Positions 10,604-20,004 are shown, numbered from the stretch's first letter. The stretch is DNA of 64,000 nucleotides from Botryosphaeria dothidea (GCA_011503125.2 WWBZ02000001.1:1736001-1800000); one strand, 5' to 3'. Program-made: numbers and translations. Notes: a model not told the origin generated them from the letters alone.

Positions 10604-13417
10604 TTACTGCTGCTGTCCGCCATGTTTCAAGAAAACCTTCCTTGTATTGTTGGCCTCGCGGGCCCCCAACATCTTCGCCTGGTTCATCATTCCTTCAATC
10701 CATTCCAACTTCTCCCCAGAAAGATCCAATTTCTTCGTCTTCGGCCCTGCAAGTCCAACCTCGCTTCCCGCCCACGATTTCTGCGATGCTCCTGAGTCAA
10801 TCGCACCGGTTTCGTCCCTGTCCACCGAGCTGTAGCTAGACATGGCACTTCCAGGGCGGGAGCGCGGTCCCGGTGTGCTAGTATTCGGCGTGCCCAGGAA
10901 CCGCTTCGATCCACCCGTGTTGCTGTGAGAGCTTGTCGGCCGTATCGGTTCCGGAGTTCCCTGGAGGCCGAGAAGTTCAACCTTGTTTTCGGCGGAAACA
11001 ACACGTCTGCTGTGATGCTCCGCATACTGGCGGAGGTATTCGGCCAAGTCTGCCCAGCCGCCTCCAACACGGACCATCAGCCTTTCACCGTTCTCACCAA
11101 CACGACGCACAAAGAGCTTGATTGGTTTGAGTTGACCAGGCTGAGTGAGGTGATACAGCTTGATACCTGAGTCCCCATGGCGTGCGTGGCGCTGAGACCG
11201 ATCATGCTCAAATTTGACTGGAGACATCGTAATCGATTGCGCACTCGTTTTTCTTGAGACACGCAACGACGACGGTGGCCGAGATCCAGAAAATGCGCGC
11301 TTGGAACCACTGTCCACCGGCGATGCCTCTGCATCTCCGGATGTAAGGCGGATTGGTGCGTGGACGGAAGTGATAATACGGCGAATCTGCTGTTCTAGGT
11401 CCGCAGTCGCGCTCGAGACCCGACGGTGCTGCTTGCTCCTACCGGAACTCAGATACTTGGGGCGTAATTCAGGCGAACCACCATCCAGGATCCGAGAAGC
11501 GTCGTCTGAGTCGGAATCGCTAGGCATCATAACCGGAACTTGTTGCGATTTGCTTCTGCGTTTTTGCATAGCAGAATTGAGTGGCGGTCGAGGCATCTTA
11601 GCGGTAGGTCTACCGGGCAAAGGTCGGAATGAGGGCGAATCGGTCGGGCTGCCTTCAGGGCTGGACAGTTGCAAATCCGTTAGGGACGGTGAATCTTCGA
11701 TCCGAACTTCTGGAGTGTCCATGGTGGGAAAGCCATCACTGCTCTCAGAAGAGATGGCCTCTTCTTCTGTTCTCGTCAGCGGACCTCCAGGGTGCGAGTG
11801 GCGACGGCGGGGGCTGCTACTGTTGGATTGTAGCTCCTGCTTGTTGCTTGAGTTACTGCCTCGGCGGATGTCCACGCTCTTGACCTGTGAGCGCGTGAAG
11901 GACTCAATGGAGGTAACAGACGCGCGTCTCTCTACGGACTCTTGAACGCTGCTCTCTGCAATCGCTTCAGAATCATCACTGTCGATCTGTTCGGCGTCCA
12001 GATCAAATTTCCGGAAGCGGTCCGGCTTCGTTGGCGTGCCTTGAATCGTCTCGAGTTGCTGAGCAAACTTGAACGGCGAGATCTGAACATCAGGCTCTGA
12101 CCGTGATCTCGAGCGCTGATGACCGCGGTCAATGATGTGAGGCGCGATTTTGGGACCAAAAGTGGTGCTTGTGCGATTTAATTTAGGTACAGGTCCCGCA
12201 AGCTTGTTACCAGCGCCGCTCTCATCGGAAAGTAATCTGTGTTCGCTATTTTGTGCAGACAGCAGCGTTTTGCGGGGAGTTTGATGCGCGCCGAATCCGA
12301 AGGGTTGATCGGCACCGCGAGCAGATGTCGGGCGGGTCAATTTTTCCGGCGGTCTGGACATTAACATGTCGAGTTCAAAAATTCGCTTCTGTGCGTCGGC
12401 CGCCCACTTGCTGTAATCCGCCTCGATCGCCTCGAATTCATCTATCCAGTTATCGGGGAGAACGTCGTTCATGCCCTCGAGTGCGTCCAGCATCCGATCA
12501 AGCTTCCGTCCAAGACTTGTGATCTTGCCCTGGAGGGTATCGCGAGTCTCCGTGATGACCTCCTTCCAGCCGTCAAGCGCCTTGGTAGAGTTTTGAGGAT
12601 CGTCGGGGAGATCTAACGCATCCCATCCCATGCGCATAGCCTTCATCACGTCGTCCAAGCCGGCCAAGAAATGCGGCACTTCGTGCAAGACCGTTAGGCG
12701 AATCGACCATACTCCCGTCAGCTGGCTGAGATACGAGAGGCATGGAAGAGCCTGCAGCATTGTGTGGGTTACGACGTAGGAAAAGTCGTCCAAGAGGTGG
12801 AGCTCAGCACGCTTGTTGCCATAACCTGAGCCGGGCCGGGGCCGCTCCATGGGGTACATATCCAGAATGTGGCCTTTGAGTTCGTCCATGTTCAGATCCT
12901 CCAATTCTTCTTTGATCTCGTCTAGTCGCACGCCATAGGCCATCACCCTTGACGCCGGCAGCGAACCCCAGTATGCCAAACTATCCTCGCCGTCCTTGTC
13001 CGTCGCGTCGGAAGCGGTGCCATCCCTGTCGACGCGTTGCGTGTCCTTCTCCCGGAGGTAAGGGTCGCGGCGAATCGGCGGTTCGAAGGTGTCGCACCAT
13101 TCCCATCGCTCCAGCTCTGCGCACCAGTCCTTGATCTTCTTCGTAGCGTTGGCGACGCGGGCGCCAAGGTCCTTTTCTGCTGTCGACGCGTTGGAAATGC
13201 CGGATAGAAGTTGCTGCGCCTCGGGAGCGGCGGTTGGGTCGATGCCATCGGTGAAGGCCTGGAGGGTAGCGGAAGGGGAGACGGCCCAGGGCTGGGAGTC
13301 GTATGTGGTCATGTTTTTACGCCGATCGCGCGTTGGCGAGGCGGAGGGGGAGTCTCTCCTGGTGCGCTCGAGCAGCGGCGTGGAGAGGGAGAGCGCGCTT
13401 GGTGGGCGCGCCGCCAT
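10604..13417 (-). CDS. KAR9-like cytoskeletal protein with C-terminal GAS2-type segment
   Basis: Single exon, 937 aa from the ATG at 13417 (context gctATGGCGG); the frame stays open further upstream but that part does not look like protein of this family. The N-terminal 350 residues match my memory of Pezizomycotina KAR9 proteins: LSTPLLERTRRDSP opening, helical repeats, YWGSLPASRVMAYG, then DDFSYVVTHTMLQALPCLSYL. A long disordered Ser/Arg-rich part follows, with SRSRS and many SP/TP sites. Around residues 745-805 a GAS2-related module is visible (IKLFVRRVGENGERLMVRVGGGW, ending DLAEYLRQYAEHH). Kar9 links microtubule plus ends and Bim1/EB1 to actin cables for spindle positioning; GAS2 modules bind microtubules. 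The KAR9 label is recalled, and the GAS2 module is seen more directly. Confidence 0.75.
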   Translation of the reverse strand: MAARPPSALSLSTPLLERTRRDSPSASPTRDRRKNMTTYDSQPWAVSPSATLQAFTDGIDPTAAPEAQQLLSGISNASTAEKDLGARVANATKKIKDWCAELERWEWCDTFEPPIRRDPYLREKDTQRVDRDGTASDATDKDGEDSLAYWGSLPASRVMAYGVRLDEIKEELEDLNMDELKGHILDMYPMERPRPGSGYGNKRAELHLLDDFSYVVTHTMLQALPCLSYLSQLTGVWSIRLTVLHEVPHFLAGLDDVMKAMRMGWDALDLPDDPQNSTKALDGWKEVITETRDTLQGKITSLGRKLDRMLDALEGMNDVLPDNWIDEFEAIEADYSKWAADAQKRIFELDMLMSRPPEKLTRPTSARGADQPFGFGAHQTPRKTLLSAQNSEHRLLSDESGAGNKLAGPVPKLNRTSTTFGPKIAPHIIDRGHQRSRSRSEPDVQISPFKFAQQLETIQGTPTKPDRFRKFDLDAEQIDSDDSEAIAESSVQESVERRASVTSIESFTRSQVKSVDIRRGSNSSNKQELQSNSSSPRRRHSHPGGPLTRTEEEAISSESSDGFPTMDTPEVRIEDSPSLTDLQLSSPEGSPTDSPSFRPLPGRPTAKMPRPPLNSAMQKRRSKSQQVPVMMPSDSDSDDASRILDGGSPELRPKYLSSGRSKQHRRVSSATADLEQQIRRIITSVHAPIRLTSGDAEASPVDSGSKRAFSGSRPPSSLRVSRKTSAQSITMSPVKFEHDRSQRHARHGDSGIKLYHLTQPGQLKPIKLFVRRVGENGERLMVRVGGGWADLAEYLRQYAEHHSRRVVSAENKVELLGLQGTPEPIRPTSSHSNTGGSKRFLGTPNTSTPGPRSRPGSAMSSYSSVDRDETGAIDSGASQKSWAGSEVGLAGPKTKKLDLSGEKLEWIEGMMNQAKMLGAREANNTRKVFLKHGGQQQ

Positions 13418-14012
13418 AGCTGGTTGGGGAGGGGGTGCTGTGGTAACCAAGTGAACATAAAGGAGTAATGTGGTGTGGATGAGAGTGTGGGCGATTGAGA
13501 TTGAGAACGATGTGGGATGTTCGCGAACGCGGTCGCCGAAATGAGCTATTGGGAAATGTGTTGCCCTGAGTCCTTGTCTCAGCTCTGGAGCCTCTATTGG
13601 CTGCCTGGGATAATCCCTGCACTCTCCCGTCATTGCCGCCTACCAGAGCGCCACGCCCTTGCTAGAGCTTTCCCCGCGATTCCCTTTGCCGCCAGGAACA
13701 CACACAAGCACAGCCAACGTCGACGCGACTAGCTCAACACCACAGCGTCCATTGCGACCTCACCGCCCGGCTGATTGTCGTCCACGGGCCGCAAAAATCG
13801 CCCGTCTGCTCCACGATGCGCCAACCAGTCCACCGCGCTAGTCCTGGTCGCTACTAGTAACCGCCCTGTGGATCCTGCCCTACGCTGCCGATCTGGAGGC
13901 CCCCTCTCTCTGCTCAGTGCTGCTGCTTTTCCTTCTCGCGACGGCCCTGCTGCACGAGGGCGTCGACCCTAGCCGACGTCAGTACGTGGTCTGTCAGGGG
14001 CTGGCGCTAATT
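13418..14012. other. Intergenic, nothing recognised
   Basis: About 600 bp between two minus-strand genes: promoter of the KAR9-like gene and 3' UTR of the DUF2470 gene. No motif called. Confidence 0.5.
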
Positions 14013-14686
14013 TTACCTCTGCAAAGCCCCGAAGCCCTCGATAAAGCACGACGCAATCCACTGCCACCACAGCCCACTGAGAGGCGCCACGTTGTGCCGC
14101 TGCAGCCTGCGCGCCATAACAGACGCCTCGACAACGTGGATACCCACCATCAGCGCCAGCACAATCGGCTGCACCTGGGCCACGAAGCTCGCAAAGCCGG
14201 GAGAGTAACTGAGCACGTGGTCGTAGATAAACGACCCAGGCAGTGCATTGGCCCGTCGTGAAACAAGCACGTACGTAAGCGCACAGACTGTGAAGACGAC
14301 AGCATGCGCGCCTCGCGGGCGGGTGTACTGTTTGACTGTAATGTCGCTTCGGCCCAGCCCGGCGAGAGTCTCTTTGTCCATCTGGACGAGACGCTCGCGA
14401 GCTTCGCGCCAGGACTGCATAGGGGGCTCGAGAGGCACTGAGAACTTCTTGCCCGCGGCCTCGATGCTCATGGAGCCCAGCGTGATGTCTACCAAACGCG
14501 CATTCCTGGCAGCGAGTGATGAGACCTTGCAATAGTGCTCGACATAATGGACAATCTGAGTCATCAGCACGAGCCGGTTGCAGAGGGGCAGGGTGCTGGC
14601 ACGCCTACCGAGTCCTGGTGGTCAGCATTCATGTGCGAGACGATACGCTGCTTGGCAGCAGCCTCCTGAGCGGCGGGGTCGGCCAT
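14013..14686 (-). CDS. DUF2470 domain protein with two C-terminal membrane segments
   Basis: Exons on the minus strand 14686-14609 and 14555-14013 give 206 aa; the 53 bp intron (donor gtaggc) is removed in phase 0. The N-terminal 90 residues are a DUF2470 domain: KQRIVSHMNADHQDS joined by splicing to IVHYVEHYCKVSS, then RLVDITLGSMSIEA and a KKFSVPLEPPMQSW-type end. DUF2470 usually sits at the end of pyridoxamine-phosphate-oxidase-like flavoproteins and haem-utilisation proteins; no flavin-binding barrel is present here. Two hydrophobic stretches follow (around HAVVFTVCALTYVLVS and PIVLALMVGIHVVEA), so the protein should be membrane-bound with a short basic C-terminus. The substrate is unknown. 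This architecture occurs in other fungi as far as I recall. Confidence 0.83.
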
Positions 14687-15669
14687 AGTGCGGGCGGGCT
14701 GTGTGCGCAGAATTAAGGTGGTAGTGTGAGCGCAAGCAGGAGATGTCGCGGTGCCGGTCGGCGAGATAGCTACGATCAATCTCCGGACACGGCGCGCAGC
14801 GTCACGGGAACTATTGGGTCACGAGTCTCGACCAGTGCACCGACCGATCTCACTCCCTCCTTAGCTGCCGATGCTCTCCGCTGCCCCCCGCTGTGCCCGC
14901 CGCCGTGTGACTTTGCTAAGCGCACCCCGGCCCGCTCCTGCACGTTGTGTTGCGCGACGGAGCAAGTACCGCGCTAGCAACTGCGGCCAAATCTGGGCAC
15001 GGTGGGATAATCGAGGCAGCGCCCGTTGAGGCGTGGGCGTTGCAAGTCAGCCTAGGCTTACGTCCCGATGAGTTCTTCAACTCCACATACGTGGCTGACA
15101 TGCTCCTGTAACCAGTACCTGCCATTTGCAAAGCGGCCGCGCAACCGTTCTCGTTGCCTCGCGATGCACGCCGCAAGCCACAAGACTCTTCTCGGACGCC
15201 GGCCGCTTTCCGAAACATGGGCCCCCAGTCGCAGTCCGCCCGTTACGGCCAACAAGATGCAGCCAGCCGCCAAATTAAATCATAGCGAGCTCACAACCCC
15301 GATGATGACGACTGAAGGGCGAAACTTGGCAGCTGAGCACGGGCTCCCGCAGGTTTTTGTGAGAGCTCTGGAATCTTGCGATCGAGACCCGCTGCCCGGC
15401 CTGGCAAGGCTGCCGGGATCTGTTCAAGGTTCTGTGTGACCAGCCGCCGTCCTGCCCGCACGCTTCGTCGCCTAGCGCCATGTTGCGTCAGAGGCAGCTC
15501 CGGCGACAAGGGTCTTGAGCAGCATCTTGTGCAAACCTGCTCATGTACGAGTACGCTCGTCTTTTCTCTAGCACTGCTCCCGCCCCATTCCTCTTGCATA
15601 CGAAATCTCACACCTCTCTCCGAGACTCACTCCTGCATCTCCCCATCTCACATCTTTCCAATTCCTCCT
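14687..15669. other. Divergent intergenic region, nothing recognised
   Basis: About 1 kb between the DUF2470 gene (minus) and the first paralogue (plus). It should carry two promoters. The open frames here are low in protein-like character. Confidence 0.4.
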
Positions 15670-15679
15670 TGTACATACC
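15670..15679 (+). promoter_or_regulatory. TGTACATACC element in leader of paralogue A
   Basis: The decamer begins 50 nt upstream of the ATG at 15720. The same ten bases begin 49 nt upstream of the ATG of the tandem paralogue (17152-17161). In RNA it contains UGUACAUA, a fit to the UGUANAUA site of PUF proteins. Confidence 0.4.
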
Positions 15680-15719
15680 CATCAGTCACACTCCCGCTTC
15701 GATACCATAGACCACAGCC

Positions 15720-16388
15720 ATGGCGGATAAGACCCAAGAGGAGAACCAGGCCTCTGCTGGTGCTGAGGCTCAAGGCAATGCTCAAGCCAGCGGCGGCATT
15801 GGCGGCCAAACTTCGAACAAGAAGACCACCGAAAAGAAGAAACCTCAGAAGCTCGGCAAGAAGCAAGAGCAACAAGAGCCCCAGCAACAGCCTACGCCTG
15901 AGGAATCGCCGGAGTCCGACGTCGACATGGACGAGCCGGAGCCTGAACCCGAACCGGAGCGCAAGCAATCCAGGCGCCGTCAGTCTCGTGGCCGTGGTCG
16001 CAAGAACGTTCCCGACAGCGACACCGAATCACTACCACGTTCCGACGTCTCCGCGAGTGGCGGCCGGCGCAACCGCCAGCGACAGAGGCAGAAGGGCCAG
16101 CAGAAGCAAGGCGGCGGCGGCCCTCTCGAGGGAATTACTGAGAACGTCCCTGGCGGCGAACTTGTCAACGGCGCCGGCGACATGGTCCAAAACACTGCCG
16201 GAAACGCGGTCAACCAGGTCGGAGACACTGCCGGCAAGGCGCTTGGCGGGCTTACGGGCGGCGGCGGTCAGGGGGAGGAAGAAGACAGCAAGGGCGAACA
16301 GCTCCGTCTCCGCCTGGAGCTCAACCTGGACATCGAAGTGCAGTTGAAGGCCAAGATTCATGGTGACCTGACGCTGGGTCTTCTGTAA
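15720..16388 (+). CDS. Hypothetical low-complexity protein, paralogue A with conserved C-terminal tail
   Basis: Single exon, 222 aa. The ATG is in good context (acagccATGG) at the end of a pyrimidine-rich leader. The protein is disordered by composition: Gln/Lys/Glu-rich to residue 80 (including EPEPEPEPER), a basic RRRQSRGRGRK block near 85-95, a Gly/Gln-rich basic block, then an Ala/Gly/Asn part. It ends with a 28-residue tail of alternating hydrophobic and charged residues, LRLRLELNLDIEV continuing to HGDLTLGLL at the very C-terminus. The next gene ends with a closely similar tail in the same terminal position. Tails of this kind occur in other Pezizomycotina proteins as far as I recall. 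The function is unknown. Confidence 0.8.
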   Translation: MADKTQEENQASAGAEAQGNAQASGGIGGQTSNKKTTEKKKPQKLGKKQEQQEPQQQPTPEESPESDVDMDEPEPEPEPERKQSRRRQSRGRGRKNVPDSDTESLPRSDVSASGGRRNRQRQRQKGQQKQGGGGPLEGITENVPGGELVNGAGDMVQNTAGNAVNQVGDTAGKALGGLTGGGGQGEEEDSKGEQLRLRLELNLDIEVQLKAKIHGDLTLGLL

Positions 16389-17151
16389 GTCGACTGTCAC
16401 ATGTATACATGATTGACGACCAGCTGACGATTGACCAGTAACTAATCGCGCATGTGTCGTTTCACGAATCGGATTGCTGGTAATTCACGAGTTATGTTCA
16501 TGGATGGATGCAGGCGGCGCATAGGATCAGTTTCTGTTTAGTGTAATGATTTGCGATATTCTCTGTGTGTGCTAGAAAAAGCAATCTGCAACTACTCGTA
16601 CACAAGTCGGGCGCGTTTCCGTGATGCATGTGCGGTTGTGGGCCCGTAAGGGTCATCATGTGTGTGGCTCGAATTTAGGTTAGCCCGATAGGCTGTCTCC
16701 GAGGGCTGGAAGAGAGGCTGCGTAACCTTGGCGGCGGGGCGATGCTGCTCCCCGGAAATCGCCTGCCGTAGACTTCGATCATCGCGAGCTGTGGCTTTTC
16801 CGCCGCGGCCGCAAGTCCGTTTCTTGCGCCCGCTTCGCCTAACCCGCAACCCTGCGACGCGCGCGCATCTTGCGACCCTGGTCGCCGTTGACGTCAATCC
16901 CCTCACAACCCTTGCTCGCCTTTGCGCAATGCTCTGGGATGTACAAGCTACCGGCCATGCTCAATCTTGATTTGGGCCTGGCCGTAAGCTGCCGATTCCT
17001 GCTCTAGACCTACGCCTTGTCAACGTCTTTGCTGCTATTGCTGGACACCTCTCTTTGCCTTCTCTTCTCACCCCTCCTTCTCACACCCTCTGTACTCCCA
17101 CAACTCCAACAAACTAGCTCTCATCCGATCTCTCCGTTCCCCTCCGTCACC
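16389..17151. other. Intergenic between the two paralogues
   Basis: About 760 bp, with no open frame that I accept. It holds the 3' UTR of paralogue A and the promoter of paralogue B, whose leader is pyrimidine-rich from about 17035. Confidence 0.4.
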
Positions 17152-17161
17152 TGTACATACC
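17152..17161 (+). promoter_or_regulatory. TGTACATACC element in leader of paralogue B
   Basis: Identical to the decamer at 15670-15679 and at nearly the same distance (49 nt) from its ATG. Here a preceding CC makes it a close match to the Puf3-type CNUGUANAUA RNA site. Confidence 0.4.
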
Positions 17162-17200
17162 TTTACCAGCTCCGCCGAATCCTCCTACCCTTCCGCCATC

Positions 17201-17719
17201 ATGTCCGACTCCGAGAACGAGGGCCAAGCCGCCGTGCAGAAGCAGAATGAGGTGCCCTCCATGCGCACCACCATGCAGCAAGAGAAGATGCAGAACGCCA
17301 TGAAGCAGCACAAGCGGGAGACGGGCCAGCAATCGAACCGATCACGCTCGGCGTCACGCCGCGCGCGCCGGCAGCGCATCCAGAAGGCGATGGACGAGGG
17401 CAAGTACATGAAGACGAACAGCCTGGAGGCGCTAGAGGAGGCCGATGCAAACGGCGAGCTGCAGCAGATGCAGATGTTCGAGCGCATAGGCCCCGATAGC
17501 ACCTCCATGGACGGCCCCGTCACCAGGGCCCGTGCCATGCGCGGCGAAATCCCCATGCGTGGAACGGACCCAAACCAGCCTTACCGTATGGAACCTCAAC
17601 AGCAGAAAAGCTCGCTCGACGACACTGATGGCCTGAAACTCAAGCTGGAGGCCAACCTCGAAGTTGAGATCGAGCTTAAAGCTAGCATCCGCGGCGACCT
17701 CACGCTGTCCCTCTTGTAA
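17201..17719 (+). CDS. Hypothetical low-complexity protein, paralogue B with conserved C-terminal tail
   Basis: Single exon, 172 aa, in tandem with and in the same direction as paralogue A. The N-terminal part is Gln/Met/Lys-rich and probably helical (QQEKMQNAMKQHKRE), with a basic RSRSASRRARRQR block at about 48-60 and an acidic helical piece (NSLEALEEADANGELQQ). The last 28 residues (LKLKLEANLEVEIELK to RGDLTLSLL) match the tail of paralogue A at 18 positions by eye, with conservative changes at most others. Outside the tail I see only shared character (basic RRxR block, Gln-richness), so either the pair is old or the rest evolves fast. The exact terminal placement suggests the tail is a binding or assembly element. 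No known function. Confidence 0.8.
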   Translation: MSDSENEGQAAVQKQNEVPSMRTTMQQEKMQNAMKQHKRETGQQSNRSRSASRRARRQRIQKAMDEGKYMKTNSLEALEEADANGELQQMQMFERIGPDSTSMDGPVTRARAMRGEIPMRGTDPNQPYRMEPQQQKSSLDDTDGLKLKLEANLEVEIELKASIRGDLTLSLL

Positions 17720-18249
17720 GCACCCCCATTCTCTTTTCCCTTCCCCGGAAAAATAAGACGGCCTTTTGGGGCTGATTGTTTACCGTCCTGGCCATAGAGA
17801 ATAATAACCCCCTGTACTTTTAGTGCGTGATCACGATGTGTTAACGACGGATGTATTCTTTTTTGCTTTTCAACGACAGTCAATGAAAGCCGCCGAAGAT
17901 TAATGAATATTCTTGTTAATGGCCCTCCGGCACCTGTTGCGCGCTTTTCGTACAGAGTGGCCGACGAGGAGGGCATGTATCGGAGCGTTGGGAGTTAATG
18001 TGGGCCAGCTTTTTTGGGCATCGGGGTTGCTGGGCAAATTTAGAAAATTTATGTCACCAACTCGTTCATACTCCTTTTCTCATCTCATGACCATTTTGGT
18101 TTTCTAAGCGTGTTCCCGATGTCATACATCCTGTGCTGCACTGATATCATCCTCAAAGTACCATAGACGTTCCTTGTCTACCCGCCTGGTTTCAAGTAGC
18201 CCATTGTTTTCACAACCTCCTGAGGTGGGGACTATTAATGCGGGTAACG
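17720..18249. other. Convergent intergenic region
   Basis: About 530 bp between paralogue B (plus) and the repeat-bearing gene (minus). Nothing recognised, apart from a minus frame that might continue the neighbouring gene if spliced. Confidence 0.4.
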
Positions 18250-18951
18250 TCATGTATGTGCATGGCCCATAGCATTTTGCCACATTATCGGTCCAAGTTT
18301 CCTTCGTTTGCCTTTTCGTCTCACCCTTCCACCTGTCCCGATACACGCCCTCCATTTGTACTTTTGCATTCTCTCCCTCGTAGACAGGAGAATCATCGTG
18401 GCCATGAGTTTCCTCGCTCTTGAAGGCAGTCTCTCTTTGTCCACCATCGGAGTTCTCTCGAGCGACCCGGTCACTTTGTTCCGGCTCAGCACGTAGCAAG
18501 GATTGCACCAACCCGACCACTCCGCCGGCAGCTGCGCAAAGTGGATAATCCTTTGCCTGGTCTCATCATCCACCACCACTTTATTGAGGTTGAGGAACGG
18601 GCGCTCAGTCTGTTCGAACACAATGAACTCAGCCACTTCGACCAGCTGTGCAAAGTGGATGATCATTTTTCTGGTCCCTTCGTCAACCAGCATGTTATTA
18701 ACATTGAGGTACTGGCACTCAAACTGTTCGAACAGCCACCAGAATTCTTCCTGGCACAGTATGCTCCTGATTGTGTGAGGAGTCGCCTGTGGGTGGCTCA
18801 CAGGGCGAAGGTGGCTTTGCGGAATACTGTTACTCACAAGGTGACGTAGCATAACGTGCGGTCTCTTCGGTTGAGGCGTGTCGCCTCCCTTCCCCATCCT
18901 CTTCATCCCCCATCTTCTTTCTCTCTCCTCTCTCTTTTTTGGTGATTCCAT
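18250..18951 (-). CDS. Hypothetical protein with a tandem 38-residue repeat
   Basis: Open frame of 233 aa from the ATG at 18951 (MESPKKREER). The N-terminus is strongly basic. The middle contains two adjacent copies of a 38-residue unit, each with a WLFEQFE/FIVFEQTE-type start, a YLNVNNMLVDEGTRK or FLNLNKVVVDDETRQ core and the common ending IIHFAQL. The C-terminal third is basic and less convincing; another minus frame (18122-18520) is acidic and protein-like, so an unrecognised intron after the second repeat is possible. It lies 143 bp downstream of the cyclin gene stop, on the same strand. I recognise no domain. Retention of the reading frame in both repeat copies is the main argument that it is coding. 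Confidence 0.5.
   Translation of the reverse strand: MESPKKREERERRWGMKRMGKGGDTPQPKRPHVMLRHLVSNSIPQSHLRPVSHPQATPHTIRSILCQEEFWWLFEQFECQYLNVNNMLVDEGTRKMIIHFAQLVEVAEFIVFEQTERPFLNLNKVVVDDETRQRIIHFAQLPAEWSGWCNPCYVLSRNKVTGSLERTPMVDKERLPSRARKLMATMILLSTRERMQKYKWRACIGTGGRVRRKGKRRKLGPIMWQNAMGHAHT
18532..18742 (+). repeat. Imperfect tandem duplication, 114 bp period
   Basis: Two copies, starting at about 18532 and 18646, share stretches such as gcaaagtggat, ctggtc and ctgttcgaaca at matching places. The period is exactly 38 codons, so the duplication is in frame within the hypothetical gene on the minus strand. Identity is roughly two thirds by eye. Confidence 0.75.
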
Positions 18952-19094
18952 GGTGTCAAAAATGGTTGTGTGAGGTATGAGGCGCTCCGAGCGAAGAGGA
19001 ATGGGTTCTACTCTCCAGAAAGGAAAAAAGACTATATCTCGAGAGCGGTGCGCTTGCCGTAGCGGATATATTCGAGTGAGGAATCCGTGAAAAA

Positions 19095-20004
19095 TCAATC
19101 TTGGCCTAAAATCGAGATTGCTTCCTCAAAATCCTCCATCTCAATCGAGCGGCCGATTTTCTCTTTCAACCAGGTGCCTGCATGGACTTCGAGAAGTAGA
19201 CCACGGTTCTTTAAGACGATATAAACACATCCAGCAGCAATTGTCTTTGCTGGGAAGTAGTTCGCTAGCTGGTAGCTCTTGCATCTGATGGTCGTCAGCA
19301 CAAAGGCTACCTTTATTGGACAGCGTGACCTACGCAAACAAGGCTTTTGTCTTGCAAGCTTTCGCGATACCTGTGTCCATTATGTCGGTGATTTTCGCGG
19401 CTTCCTTCTTCTCTTTGCTTCGACGATCAAAGCCATGGGCCGCATCCGTACTGGTATCGCCTATGTCGAAGTCGCGCATCACTTGGCTGATGTATCCAGG
19501 GAGAAAATCGAATGGAGTCGGAATGCGTAGCTCGAACTTCAGGACACGAAGCAAGATAAGCTCGGTTCGAACGAGCCCAGATCTGAGCGCATCATAAGTC
19601 GGCGAAGGAAACGTCAGCGGTGCAGCGTCCGGCTCTTTCCGGTGCATTATTTGCCATGCTGGTAGCAGGAACTCTCGCACTCGGCGAGGTGCTTCTGTTG
19701 CTTTTGATGCAACAGACAAACAGGCAAGAGCAAGCATCTACTTCAGGTAAGCGGGCGAGGCACATCTTCGAGGTATTCTTTAGTGGACAGACGTGATCAT
19801 CAAGCTTTGGGGCATTGTCTTGGTTTTTGTGGAACCTGCGGTATCTGTTCAGGCAGACAAAAGACATACCCAGGCACTCATCTGGCCTTTGCAGGGGTCA
19901 ACCGTCGGTATGAGGACAGACATGGAAAGAACATGTTAGTCAAGGTCCATTACTGACAGTCGTAGTATATCAGCCAAGTTCTGCATCAAAGATTGAGGGT
20001 CCAT
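19095..20004 (-). CDS. Cyclin-box protein (CCNQ/FAM58-like)
   Basis: Minus-strand exons 20004-19958, 19886-19793, 19737-19340 and 19284-19095 give 242 aa. The three introns keep frame (donors gtcagt, gtctgt, gtttgc). The assembled protein has a cyclin fold order: LPDECLGMSFVCLNRYRRF, LALACLSVASKATEAPRRVREF (the counterpart of the common ACLFLASKVEE block), then RTELILLRVLKFELRIPTPFDFLPGY and a second repeat with KTIAAGCVYIVLKNRG. The block ending in ELxLLRxLxFxLxxPxPxxFL is typical of cyclins of the K/L/C/Q transcription or M-phase group. The small size and this block recall CCNQ/FAM58, a partner of CDK10 in animals, but the subtype is inference. It is divergent from the SNF2 gene with 408 bp between starts. 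Confidence 0.8.

Noticed and set aside
11214..11945. 243-codon plus-strand frame inside the KAR9-like gene
   Set aside because: Antisense to a long open coding exon with recognised domains; no domain of its own.
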